Source: Rhizobium chutanense
Lineage (GTDB): Bacteria; Pseudomonadota; Alphaproteobacteria; Rhizobiales; Rhizobiaceae
Direction: 5' to 3'
NCBI RefSeq assembly: GCF_002531935.1
Contig: NZ_NWSV01000021.1
Coordinates: 1 to 64,000, forward strand
DNA length: 64,000 nt
Under the pieces are notes generated by a model. That model did not search any database. It saw only the letters and a list, made by a program, of their open reading frames with translations, and was not told the origin of the DNA. Numbering within the stretch: position 1 is the first letter of the stretch; every line of letters starts with the position of its first letter. Positions 40,818 to 49,161 of this stretch are shown here, one piece after another. Both the position numbers and the translations under genes were made by a program.

Positions 40818-43454
40818 ATGGCCGACAACCTTTCGAAATACCGCGCCAAGCGCGATTTCCAGAAGACCAGCGAACCGAGCGGTGAGACGCATGTCAAACC
40901 ATCGAACCGCCGGCGGTTCGTCATCCAGAAGCACGATGCGACCCGGCTTCACTATGACCTGAGGCTCGAGCTCGACGGCGTGTTCAAGTCCTGGGCGGTG
41001 ACCAAGGGACCCTCACTCGATCCGCACGACAAGCGGTTGGCCGTCGAGGTCGAGGATCACCCGCTCGACTACGGCGATTTCGAAGGCACGATCCCCAAGG
41101 GCCAGTACGGCGGCGGCACGGTGATGTTGTGGGACCGCGGCTATTGGGAGCCGGAAGGCAGGAAGTCACCGGAGGAGGCTCTGAGGAAGGGCGATTTCAA
41201 GTTCACGCTCGAAGGTAAGCGTCTCCACGGCAGTTTCGTCCTGGTCCGGATGCGCAACGATCGTGACGGCGGCAAACGGACCAACTGGCTGCTGATCAAG
41301 CATCACGACGATCATTCCGTCGAGGAGAATGGCGCGGCGATCCTGGAGGAGAATGCGACGTCGGTCGCCTCCGGCCGCAGCATGGAGCAGATCGCCGAGG
41401 GCAAGGGCCGCAAGCCGCGCCCGTTCATGATGGCGAATGCGGACGTCGAGGCGGACGCGGTCTGGGACAGCAAGCATGGTCTGGCGGCTGATGAGCGTAA
41501 GAAGAAGTACCGCAACCAAGTCGCGACCTCGACCGCCGTCGATCTGCCGGATTTCATTGATCCGCAACTCTGCGAGAAGGTTGCCCGGCCGCCAGCCGGC
41601 GACGATTGGCTGCACGAAATCAAGTTCGATGGCTATCGCATCCAGATGCGCGTTGCCGATGGCGTCGCGACGCTGAAAACGCGCAAGGGTCTCGACTGGA
41701 CGGCGAAATATCCTGAGATCGCCGACGCAGCGTCCGAACTCCCCGACTGCATCATCGACGGCGAGATCTGCGCGCTCGACGAAAACGGCGCACCGGATTT
41801 TGCGGCGCTGCAGGCAGCGCTGTCGGAAGGCAGGACCGGCGATCTTGTCTATTTCGCCTTCGACCTGCTGTTCGACGACGGCGAGGACCTGCGGTCCATG
41901 CGTCTGATCGACCGTAAGGAGCGGCTGCAAAACCTTCTCAGCGATGCCGGCCGCGATCCCCGCATCCGCTATGTCGAACACTTCGAGTCAGGTGGTGACG
42001 CCGTGCTCCGCTCCGCCTGCAAGCTGCATCTTGAAGGCGTCATCTCGAAGCAGATGGATGCGCCCTATCAATCCGGCCGCACCGACACCTGGGCGAAGTC
42101 GAAATGCCGCGCTGGCCACGAGGTGGTGATCGGCGGCTACGCCAAGACCAATGGCAAATTCCGGTCTCTCCTCGTCGGCGTCCACCGTGGGGATCACTTC
42201 GTCTATGTCGGCCGTGTCGGCACGGGCTACGGCGCCAAGAAAGTCGAGACGCTGCTTCCGAAGCTGAAGGCGCTCGAGACGGCGAGATCGCCGTTCACCG
42301 GGATCGGCGCGCCGAAAAAGCAGACCGAGGTTGTCTGGGTGAAGCCCCAGCTCGTCGCCGAAATAGAATTTGAAGGCTGGACCACGGATGGCCTCGTCCG
42401 CCAGGCCGCCTTCAAGGGGTTGCGCGAGGACAAGCCGGCAAAAGACGTTGAGGCCGAGAAGCCGGCATCGGCCGCCAAAACCGATACGGCTCAACCTGCG
42501 CGAACTGCCAAGGCCAGACCCACCCGCCGCAAAGGTGCCAAGGCAGAGGTGTTGGGTGTGCTGATTTCCAATCCCGACAAACCGCTCTGGCCGGACGCTG
42601 GCGATGGTGAGCCGGTCACCAAGGAAGATCTGGCGCGCTATCATGAGGCTGTTGGCGGCTGGCTCATCGAGCATATCAAGGGTCGGCCCTGTTCGATTAT
42701 TCGCGCGCCCGACGGTATCGGTGGAGAGCAGTTCTTCCAGCGCCACGCGATGCCCGGTACCTCGAACCTCCTCGAACTGGTGAAGGTCTTCGGCGACAAG
42801 AAGCCTTACCTCCAGATCGATCGGGTTGAGGGACTGGCGGCGATCGCCCAGATCGGCGGCGTTGAGCTGCATCCGTGGAATTGCGAGCCCGGCAAGCCGG
42901 AAGTCCCCGGCCGGCTGGTGTTCGACCTCGATCCTGGCCCCGACGTGCCGTTTTCAACTGTCGTTGCGACCGCGCGCGAGATGCGCGACCGTCTCGATGA
43001 GCTCGGTCTCGTCAGTTTCTGCAAGACCACCGGCGGCAAAGGACTGCATGTCGTCACGCCGCTTGCCGTCAATAAGCGCGAGCCGCTCAGCTGGGCAGAA
43101 GCGAAGGGTTTCGCCCATGACGTCTGTCAGCAGATGGCGCGCGACAATCCCGATCTCTATCTCATCAAGATGACCAAGAGCCTTCGGGGCGGCAGGATCT
43201 TTCTCGACTATCTCCGCAACGATCGCATGGCGACGGCCGTGGCGCCGCTGTCGCCACGGGCTCGGCCCGGCGCCACCGTGTCGATGCCGCTCACCTGGAC
43301 GCAGGTGAAGTCCGATCTCGACCCGAAGCGATTTACGGTCCGCACCGTGCCGGCGCTGCTTGCGAAAACCTCCGCCTGGCAGGACTATTGTGATGGTGAG
43401 CGTCCGCTCGAGCCGGCAATCAAGCGGCTTGGAAAATCAAGGCGGGCAGCGTGA
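40818..43454 (+). CDS. ligD: LigD, multifunctional NHEJ DNA ligase
   Basis: An 878-residue protein with all three LigD domains. The order is a 3'-phosphoesterase (about residues 35-190: KHDATRLHYDLRLEL, DFEGTIPKGQYGGG), then an ATP-dependent ligase (about 245-545: HEIKFDGYRIQMRV with K269 as the adenylated Lys, VIDGEICALD-type motif and CRAGHEVVIGG), and a primase-like polymerase (about 590-870: LVFDLDPGPDVPF, TTGGKGLHVVTPL). LigD trims, fills and seals double-strand breaks held by Ku. The two ku genes lie 2.6 kb downstream on the other strand. Confidence 0.96.
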   Translation: MADNLSKYRAKRDFQKTSEPSGETHVKPSNRRRFVIQKHDATRLHYDLRLELDGVFKSWAVTKGPSLDPHDKRLAVEVEDHPLDYGDFEGTIPKGQYGGGTVMLWDRGYWEPEGRKSPEEALRKGDFKFTLEGKRLHGSFVLVRMRNDRDGGKRTNWLLIKHHDDHSVEENGAAILEENATSVASGRSMEQIAEGKGRKPRPFMMANADVEADAVWDSKHGLAADERKKKYRNQVATSTAVDLPDFIDPQLCEKVARPPAGDDWLHEIKFDGYRIQMRVADGVATLKTRKGLDWTAKYPEIADAASELPDCIIDGEICALDENGAPDFAALQAALSEGRTGDLVYFAFDLLFDDGEDLRSMRLIDRKERLQNLLSDAGRDPRIRYVEHFESGGDAVLRSACKLHLEGVISKQMDAPYQSGRTDTWAKSKCRAGHEVVIGGYAKTNGKFRSLLVGVHRGDHFVYVGRVGTGYGAKKVETLLPKLKALETARSPFTGIGAPKKQTEVVWVKPQLVAEIEFEGWTTDGLVRQAAFKGLREDKPAKDVEAEKPASAAKTDTAQPARTAKARPTRRKGAKAEVLGVLISNPDKPLWPDAGDGEPVTKEDLARYHEAVGGWLIEHIKGRPCSIIRAPDGIGGEQFFQRHAMPGTSNLLELVKVFGDKKPYLQIDRVEGLAAIAQIGGVELHPWNCEPGKPEVPGRLVFDLDPGPDVPFSTVVATAREMRDRLDELGLVSFCKTTGGKGLHVVTPLAVNKREPLSWAEAKGFAHDVCQQMARDNPDLYLIKMTKSLRGGRIFLDYLRNDRMATAVAPLSPRARPGATVSMPLTWTQVKSDLDPKRFTVRTVPALLAKTSAWQDYCDGERPLEPAIKRLGKSRRAA

Positions 43455-43475
43455 CGAAGGGTAGGCTTCCAGGAG

Positions 43476-44396
43476 ATGCCACACCGACCAACAAACGAGG
43501 ACACGTTCGAGCGACCCTCGCGTGAGGGGGCAACGACCGACTTGCCGCATGACCGGATAACGGTCGAGCTGTTTCGGCAGGCGTTCCCGCGCGCACGGTG
43601 GAGCGACCGCCTGAACGCCTGGTTCGTGCCCGGCCGCACCGCGGGGAAGCGTATCGGCCGCTGGATGGCGGAGAGGGAGGCAGAGGCCGACAGGTTCGCC
43701 GACGAGAGGGGCAGGGATGCCTTTGCCTTTGAGCCGATCGACAGCCGGTATCTTGAGGCCGCGCCGGCGTTCCTCCAGATCCGCACACCCTTTTCGCGCA
43801 CTGTCGTCAACGAGATCCGGGAAATTCCCTATGCGCGCTGGGACGATGATCGTCGCCTCTGGACCGTGCCCTATCGCTCGCTCGAGGAACTGCGGCAGCG
43901 CTGGCCGGCGATCGAGGCGGCGGCCGAACGGAATGAGCCGGAAGCACGGCGGGCGCGGCGCGAGGCCACCAAGGGGACGGACGAAGACGAGACGTCCAAG
44001 GCGAGAACCAGGGAGCGGCGGCGCAGGCGTTATCCGGTCCCCGCCGATGATGCCCCGCCAATCGATCGCGCGATCGGCACCCATGTCGGCGTCGTCTTCT
44101 TCACTGGCACGGACGGCGAATTGGCTGACAGAGCGACAATCGACGCCTTCTACTTTCCTGCGGAAAACGGCGAGGAATATGTCTGGGCGTCCTGGCGGTC
44201 GGGCTCTTTGGAAGAATTGGTCACGACCTGGCCGGCGCGGACGCCACCGGATCAGCACGAACTCGATCGCGGTTGGTGGATGCCGACGCTTGAGGAATTG
44301 CGTATCGCCCGGCGCGACGCCAAATCCAGGCGGCGGGCCAAAGAGCGCAGGGATAAGGACAAGTCATCCGGTGAGAGAACAGCAGACCACCCTTGA
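43476..44396 (+). CDS. Hypothetical protein with HARP-like repeats
   Basis: A 306-residue, strongly charged protein. It contains two copies of a short motif, RARWSDRLNAWFVPGR near residue 40 and YARWDDDRRLWTVPYR near residue 120, that resemble the strand-turn-strand of HARP-type annealing modules. The C-terminal part has DRATIDAFYFPAENGEEY and a basic tail (RRDAKSRRRAKERR). It follows ligD by 21 bp and may be a repair accessory, but no enzymatic motif is seen. Confidence 0.6.
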   Translation: MPHRPTNEDTFERPSREGATTDLPHDRITVELFRQAFPRARWSDRLNAWFVPGRTAGKRIGRWMAEREAEADRFADERGRDAFAFEPIDSRYLEAAPAFLQIRTPFSRTVVNEIREIPYARWDDDRRLWTVPYRSLEELRQRWPAIEAAAERNEPEARRARREATKGTDEDETSKARTRERRRRRYPVPADDAPPIDRAIGTHVGVVFFTGTDGELADRATIDAFYFPAENGEEYVWASWRSGSLEELVTTWPARTPPDQHELDRGWWMPTLEELRIARRDAKSRRRAKERRDKDKSSGERTADHP

Positions 44397-44880
44397 GGCG
44401 TTTCGACGCCTGCCGCCGGTCGAGCCGCGTGACCTCGTCGGGCTATGGAAAGGGCGCGGCGTTCCGGCCGGACATCCGTTCGACGGTGTGCTCGAAAATC
44501 TCGGCTGGTTCGGCAAGCGGTTTACCCCCGACATGCGGGCCGACGCCTTGCTGTTTCGCGCGGGCGAGCGTCGGCTCGTCGCCATCGATCCGAAATGGAT
44601 ACCGCTCCCGCTGGCCCTTCGTTTCCATGGACTCGGCAGGACGCGCATCGCCCGCAACCTGTTTTTCTATCTCCAGCGCCGGCTGCGGGCGAGGGGGCCG
44701 GTTGCCTCGCTGAAGACCATGGTATTCGGCGGGGTGGAGAGCGCGGCGATGGTCTATGATCACCAGCCGATTGTCGATCATTTCCGCCGTATCGATGATC
44801 GCAGGGTGATGGGGACGATGGTGATCAGAAGCGACGAGCGTTTCTATTTCTTCGAACTCGAACGTGTCGACGAGCCTTGA
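44371..44880 (+). CDS. GXWXG / DUF4334 domain protein
   Basis: A 169-residue protein with GTG start at 44371 and AAGGA upstream, overlapping the previous gene by 26 bp. The N-terminal block DLVGLWKGRGVPAGHPFDGV with ENLGWFGKRF is the GXWXG signature, and VMGTMVIRSDERFYFFELER fits DUF4334 at the C-terminus. The role of this family is not established; the fold suggests binding of a small hydrophobic ligand. A longer reading frame in this phase to 43717 only overlaps the HARP-like gene. Confidence 0.8.
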   Translation: MREQQTTLEAFRRLPPVEPRDLVGLWKGRGVPAGHPFDGVLENLGWFGKRFTPDMRADALLFRAGERRLVAIDPKWIPLPLALRFHGLGRTRIARNLFFYLQRRLRARGPVASLKTMVFGGVESAAMVYDHQPIVDHFRRIDDRRVMGTMVIRSDERFYFFELERVDEP

Positions 44881-45014
44881 AAACCCGCGATCCCCACATC
44901 ATCTATCGTCCATCACCCGTTTTGACGATTGCCCTGTCGAGCAGCCTGTCTGCCTCGTGCGATTGTCCGGGTCGGACAGGGCGCTCCTCGAAAGGGTCGA
45001 GCGCCCTTTCCATT

Positions 45015-46058
45015 TCAGCCGGCCGGCTTCTCAGTCATGTCGAAGACAGCGGCATTGTCCTGGATCTCGCGCAGGCCTTTGTAGGATGCGTGCCGCAAAT
45101 TGCCCTCGTGAGTCCACCCGCGAAACTCGATCTCGGCAATCAATGTCGGCTGGGCGAAGACCAGGTTCTTGCCCTTGAGCGCTACCGCCGGCCGTTTGGT
45201 CTTCAGCTTGTCGAGCGTGGTGCGCAGGTACTCGGCATCCTTGGTGTTGAAGCCGGTACCGACCGACCCGACGTAGACCCAGTCATGCCCTCTGCGGCCG
45301 GCAAGAAGCAGGCTGCCGATGCCGCCGCGCGCGACGGTCGACTGCTCATAGCCGACGATCATGAAGCTTTCGCTCTCGACGCATTTGATCTTCAGCCAGT
45401 CGCCGGTGCGGCCCGGGCGGTAGGGTCGGTCCCGGTGCTTGGCGATAATGCCTTCGAGCCCCATCGAGCAGGCGTTCTCCAGGAGCACGGCGCCGTCGCC
45501 GTACACTTCCTCCGACAGCTGAATCGCGCCGGTGGCGCCATCGAGGAAGTCCTCAAGCAGGTGCCGGCGGACGGCGAGTTCGGATCCCGTCAGGTCATGA
45601 CCGTCGAAATACAAGAGGTCAAAAGCGAAGAACACCGACTCCGTCGACGTGCGCTTGCCCCCGCGGCCGCCAAGCGAGCGCTGCAGCGCCCCGAAATCCG
45701 ATCGGCCCTTGTCATCCAGCACAACTGCCTCGCCATCGAGGATAGCGGTTCCGACACCGAGCTTTTTCGCGGCCTCGGCGATCGCCGGAAAGCGGTGGGT
45801 CCAATCATGGCCGCCGCGGGTGATGATCCGAACGCCCTTGGGCTCGATGTGGATCGCCAGCCGATAGCCGTCCCACTTCACCTCGAACGCCCAATCCGGA
45901 CCTTTGGGCGGGTGGGTCTTCAGCAGCGCCAGGCAGGGTTCGATCCTGTCGGGCATCGGATCGAGGGGAAGATTGGGTTGCGCCGGATCGCGCGGCCGGG
46001 CGGGCTTCGATTTGAGAAACTGCTCGTCCTGCAGCAGTGGTTTGGCGCGTCGGCTCAT
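45015..46058 (-). CDS. ATP-dependent DNA ligase, LigD ligase-domain type
   Basis: A 347-residue stand-alone ligase. The adenylation motif is FEVKWDGYRL (K61), followed by ILDGEAVVLDD, FFAFDLLYFDG, GLEGIIAKHRDRPY and DWLKIKC, the nucleotidyltransferase motifs in order. An OB-fold follows (GSVGTGF, PTLIAEIEFRGWTHEG). It lacks phosphoesterase and polymerase domains. It is last in a ku-ku-ligase operon, overlapping the second ku gene by 4 bp, so it serves break repair as a second ligase beside LigD. Confidence 0.92.
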   Translation of the reverse strand: MSRRAKPLLQDEQFLKSKPARPRDPAQPNLPLDPMPDRIEPCLALLKTHPPKGPDWAFEVKWDGYRLAIHIEPKGVRIITRGGHDWTHRFPAIAEAAKKLGVGTAILDGEAVVLDDKGRSDFGALQRSLGGRGGKRTSTESVFFAFDLLYFDGHDLTGSELAVRRHLLEDFLDGATGAIQLSEEVYGDGAVLLENACSMGLEGIIAKHRDRPYRPGRTGDWLKIKCVESESFMIVGYEQSTVARGGIGSLLLAGRRGHDWVYVGSVGTGFNTKDAEYLRTTLDKLKTKRPAVALKGKNLVFAQPTLIAEIEFRGWTHEGNLRHASYKGLREIQDNAAVFDMTEKPAG

Positions 46059-46864
46059 CGGCCGGCCCGTTTCTCGGCAGCGACCGACTTCTTCAGGGCA
46101 TCCATGATATTTACGACATTGTTCGACGGAGCCGACGGTGCGGACTTGCCCTTGCTTGTCGATGGCTTCTTCAGTGTCTTCTTCTTGGCGGCGATGATGT
46201 CGAGCAGCCGCTCCTGGACCGGGTCGGCGACCATTTTCGGGTTCCAGTCCTTCGTCTGCTTTTTGATCAGTTGCTGGACCAGCGGCATCATGTCCGAGTC
46301 GGCTTCCTCGTCGCCGATAGCTTCGAAATAGCTGTCTTCATCGCGAACTTCATCACCATAACGCAGCGTCCAGAGCACGATACCCTTGCCGCGTGGCTCG
46401 AGCATGACGGCGCGCTCACGCCGCGAGATCACCAGCCGGGATATGCCGACCATGTTCTGGGCTTCCATCGCGTCTCGGATGACCGAAAATGCCTCCTGCC
46501 CGACGGGATCGTTCGGAGAGAGATAATAGGGCGTGTCGAGCCAGATCCACTCTATGCTGTCGCGCGGCGTGAAGGTGGAAATGTCGATGGTCTTCGTGCT
46601 CTCCAGCGCCACGTTCTCGAGCTCCTCGTCTTCGAGAATGACGTATTCGTCCTCGCCGCGCTGATAGCCTTTGACCTCGTCCCCTTCCTTGACCGGCTTG
46701 CCGGTAACGGAGTCCACATACTGGCTGACCACGCGGTTCTGGGTCTGGCGATTGAGCGTATGGAAGCGGACCTTCTCGCTTTCGGAGGTGGCCGGCATCA
46801 TCTGCACCGGGCAGGTGACGAGCGACAGTTTGAGGTAGCCTCTCCAATACGGACGCAGAGCCAT
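46055..46864 (-). CDS. ku: Ku-family DNA end-binding protein (second copy)
   Basis: A 269-residue bacterial Ku. It opens MALRPYWRGYLKLSLVTCPV and has RFHTLNRQTQNRV, a form seen across the family, then EDEYVILEDEELENV and IEWIWLDTPYYLSP. The C-terminal tail after residue 235 is Lys/Ser-rich and would contact LigD or DNA. Ku homo- or heterodimers encircle broken ends. It starts 15 bp after the first ku gene and shares only moderate similarity with it, so the pair may form a heterodimer. Confidence 0.94.
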   Translation of the reverse strand: MALRPYWRGYLKLSLVTCPVQMMPATSESEKVRFHTLNRQTQNRVVSQYVDSVTGKPVKEGDEVKGYQRGEDEYVILEDEELENVALESTKTIDISTFTPRDSIEWIWLDTPYYLSPNDPVGQEAFSVIRDAMEAQNMVGISRLVISRRERAVMLEPRGKGIVLWTLRYGDEVRDEDSYFEAIGDEEADSDMMPLVQQLIKKQTKDWNPKMVADPVQERLLDIIAAKKKTLKKPSTSKGKSAPSAPSNNVVNIMDALKKSVAAEKRAGR

Positions 46865-46879
46865 GGCGGCATCCTCCCG

Positions 46880-47779
46880 TCAACCTGCGCGCCGGGTCGG
46901 CGGTGCCGCGGGCTGTTTCGATTTCGCGGCGGCTTTTGCGGCCTTCTGGCGGCCGGCCCCGCGGTTGGCGTTAGCAGCAGTGCGCTTCGGCTTCGTCGCC
47001 TTGGCGCCGATGCCGGCACTTTCCCTGAGCGCCTGCAGGAGATCGCTGGGCTTGGAGGCGACCGGAGCCTTCTTCTTCGGCAGCGCGCGACCCTCGATCT
47101 TGGCTTTCACCAGTTCGGCGACGGCGGCCTCATAGCGATCGTCGAACGTGCTGGCGTCGAAGCTGCCCTTCTTGGTGCCGATGATGTGTTCGGCGAGTTC
47201 GAGCATTTCGCCTCCGATCTTCAGATCCGGCATGTCGTCGAATGCCTTGTCGGACGAGCGGACCTCGTAGTCGAAGTTCAGCGTCGAGGCGATCAAGCCC
47301 TTGCCGTGCGCCCGGATGAGGACGGTGCGCATCCGGCGGAAGAGCACGGTCTGGGCGATTGCCGCTACCCCTTCCTTTTTCATGCCGTCGCGCAAGAGCA
47401 GGAAGGCATCCGTGCCCATCTTGTCGGGCGCCAAGTAATAGGGCTTGTCGAAATAGGTGGTGTCGATCTGCGAGCAGGGAATGAAGGCCTCGATCTTCAG
47501 GGTCTTGTTGCTTTCGGGCACTGCCGCAGCGACCTCCTCGGGCTCAAGCACGATATATTGGCCGTTCTCGATTTCGTAGCCTTTCACCTGGTCCTCGCGC
47601 TCGACCGGATCGCCGGTCTCGCTGTCGACGAACTCCCGTCTGACGCGGTTGCCGGTCTTGCGATTAAGCGTGTTGAAGGCGATGCGCTCCGAGGAAGAGG
47701 CGGCGGTATAGAGCGCCACCGGACAGGAGACCTCTCCGAACTTGATATACCCCTTCCAATTGGCTCTTGGACCCGCCAT
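46880..47779 (-). CDS. ku: Ku-family DNA end-binding protein (first copy)
   Basis: A 299-residue Ku; the start was set at ATG 47779 (MAGPRANWKGYIKFGEVSCP). Family blocks are IAFNTLNRKTGNRVRREF, GQYIVLEPEEVAA and QIDTTYFDKPYYLAP. The C-terminal 60 residues form a long Lys/Ala-rich tail (KKKAPVASKPSDLLQALRES, then repeated AK and RR), longer than in the second copy. It is first in the ku-ku-ligase operon. Its upstream region has an EcfG-like promoter and phased GANTC sites. Confidence 0.94.
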   Translation of the reverse strand: MAGPRANWKGYIKFGEVSCPVALYTAASSSERIAFNTLNRKTGNRVRREFVDSETGDPVEREDQVKGYEIENGQYIVLEPEEVAAAVPESNKTLKIEAFIPCSQIDTTYFDKPYYLAPDKMGTDAFLLLRDGMKKEGVAAIAQTVLFRRMRTVLIRAHGKGLIASTLNFDYEVRSSDKAFDDMPDLKIGGEMLELAEHIIGTKKGSFDASTFDDRYEAAVAELVKAKIEGRALPKKKAPVASKPSDLLQALRESAGIGAKATKPKRTAANANRGAGRQKAAKAAAKSKQPAAPPTRRAG

Positions 47780-47808
47780 GACACCGACACTCCGCACGCA
47801 ACTCAAGC

Positions 47809-47853
47809 GATTCAAGTGATTCGGCGGCGAATCGTTCCGAGTCGAAACGAATC
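47809..47853. promoter_or_regulatory. Phased cluster of five GANTC (CcrM) sites upstream of ku
   Basis: GANTC occurs at 47809 (GATTC), 47818 (GATTC), 47829 (GAATC), 47839 (GAGTC) and 47849 (GAATC), with steps of 9, 11, 10 and 10 bp. The block lies 30-75 bp upstream of the ku ATG. Three more sites occur at 47893, 47906 and 47913. Confidence 0.85.
47814..47838 (-). promoter_or_regulatory. EcfG/RpoE2-like promoter for ku
   Basis: On the minus strand GGAAC (47838-47834) is followed after 18 bp by TT (47815-47814), matching the GGAAC-N18-TT form of general-stress sigma factor promoters in rhizobia. A start site about 25-30 bp before the ku ATG would follow. Confidence 0.55.
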
Positions 47854-47978
47854 ATTTTTCAATGACTTAGCTCTATTCGGATGCGCGTTTTGCGAGTCCC
47901 GCCTAGATTCCTGATTCCATGCATCTTTTAGCGTCGGCGCGCGTTTTCTGGATGGAACAACCTGCAAGGAGTCCTGCC

Positions 47979-48155
47979 ATGAGCAAGCGTGAACTGATCG
48001 ATACCGGCACCGATAAGCGCTATGTCCGTCGCGACAAGCAAGGCAGGTTCAAGGAGAGCGACGATGTCTCGCGGTCGCTGTCGGCCGATGTCCGTCGCGA
48101 CGCCAAACGCGAAGCGAAACCGGGCCAGGGCGATAAGGGCGACCGTAAGCACTGA
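47979..48155 (+). CDS. Small conserved basic protein, 58 aa
   Basis: The product begins MSKRELIDTGTDKRYVRRDK and is rich in Lys, Arg and Asp throughout, with no hydrophobic core, so it is probably extended or nucleic-acid binding. AAGGAG stands seven bases before the ATG at 47979; an upstream in-frame ATG at 47919 has no site. Similar small proteins are common in rhizobia, often near stress genes, with no known role. It is divergent from the ku operon and shares its GANTC-rich upstream region. Confidence 0.7.
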   Translation: MSKRELIDTGTDKRYVRRDKQGRFKESDDVSRSLSADVRRDAKREAKPGQGDKGDRKH

Positions 48156-48338
48156 ATTCAAAGACGTGCCAGCACAAGCGCCGACGTTCGGTCCTCGATC
48201 GTCGATGCGCTTTCGCTGACGCATGCAAAAAAATTCCCAACCCGGTCATCAAATTGAATCCGTTCATGGAATCCGTCAGGCCCGCACCTACGCTGAACTT
48301 GAGCGCGCCGGGTGCGCATTGACTCGTTTTCGCTTTAA

Positions 48339-48353
48339 GAACAAATAGAGAAC
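48339..48353. promoter_or_regulatory. LexA (SOS) box upstream of imuA
   Basis: GAAC-AAATAGA-GAAC, the exact reverse-complement form of GTTC-N7-GTTC, lies 47 bp before the imuA start. imuA-imuB-dnaE2 cassettes are classic LexA targets. Confidence 0.88.
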
Positions 48354-48399
48354 ATAATTCCATTTCTCAAGTCGAAAACGGGTTGCCGTAAAGGAGATC

Positions 48400-49161
48400 A
48401 TGACCACAGCCGCCGCCAGTTCGAACTCCGTTCTCAACGATCTGCGCGAGAAAATCGCCAGCTTGGAAGGAGCCGGCTTGCGCTCTCGCAGTGCGCTGCC
48501 ATTCGGGGTTGGTGCGATCGATGCGCAGCTGCCGGGCGGCGGATTGGCCTATGGCGCGCTGCACGAAGTGGCAGGCGGTGGAAACGGCGCGATCGACGGG
48601 GCGGCTGCCGCTCTCTTCATCGGCGGCATTGCTGCCCGCACCACCGGCAAGGTCGTCTGGTGTCTCACCCGCTTCGATCTCTTCTTTCCGGCGCTCGCCC
48701 AGGCCGGGCTTCATCCTGACCGCGTCATTTTCGTCGAGTGCGACAAGGAAGAGACGGTGCTCGCCAGCTTCGAGGAGGCACTGCGGTATGGCGGCCTTGG
48801 CGCCGTCGTCGCCGAACTGGTGCGCCTGCCGATGACGGCATCGCGCCGTCTGCAGCTGGCTGCAGAGAAATCCGGGACATTGGGCCTGGTGATCCGCCGC
48901 TGGCGCCGGCAGACGGAAGCCTCGGACTTCGGCATGCCGACGGCCGCGGCGACCCGGTGGCGCATTTCGGTGCTGCCGTCCGAGCCTCTTCCGGTTCCGG
49001 GTGTGGGGCGCGCGCGATGGCTGGCGGAACTTATGAGGGTCAGAGCAGGGGAGGGAGGCGATTTCATTATCGGAGCATGTGATGGCCAGGGTCGTATCTG
49101 TCTTTCTTCCGACACTGCCGACCGACCGGATCAGGCGGGCCGATCCTTCGCTACCGGTTGA
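48400..49161 (+). CDS. imuA: ImuA, mutagenesis cassette protein
   Basis: A 253-residue RecA/SulA-like protein, first gene of the imuA-imuB-dnaE2 cassette. It starts with ATG at 48400 (MTTAAASSNSVLNDLREKIA) and has LPFGVGAIDAQLPGGGLAYGALHEVAG, the RecA-like start of ImuA, then FLLFPALAQAGLHPDRVIF-type sequence and a C-terminal GDFIIGACD. It bridges the mutasome parts and RecA. The 3' end overlaps imuB by about 80 bp, which is long but keeps both frames open. Confidence 0.92.
   Translation: MTTAAASSNSVLNDLREKIASLEGAGLRSRSALPFGVGAIDAQLPGGGLAYGALHEVAGGGNGAIDGAAAALFIGGIAARTTGKVVWCLTRFDLFFPALAQAGLHPDRVIFVECDKEETVLASFEEALRYGGLGAVVAELVRLPMTASRRLQLAAEKSGTLGLVIRRWRRQTEASDFGMPTAAATRWRISVLPSEPLPVPGVGRARWLAELMRVRAGEGGDFIIGACDGQGRICLSSDTADRPDQAGRSFATG

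Noticed and set aside
44877..46331. Plus-strand open frame of 484 codons opposite the ligase gene
   Set aside because: The minus-strand ligase motifs are complete, so this is the antisense frame.
46037..47914. Plus-strand open frame of 625 codons opposite the two ku genes
   Set aside because: It is antisense to both ku genes and has a His/Asp/Leu-rich composition typical of the reverse frame of high-GC genes, with no family motifs.
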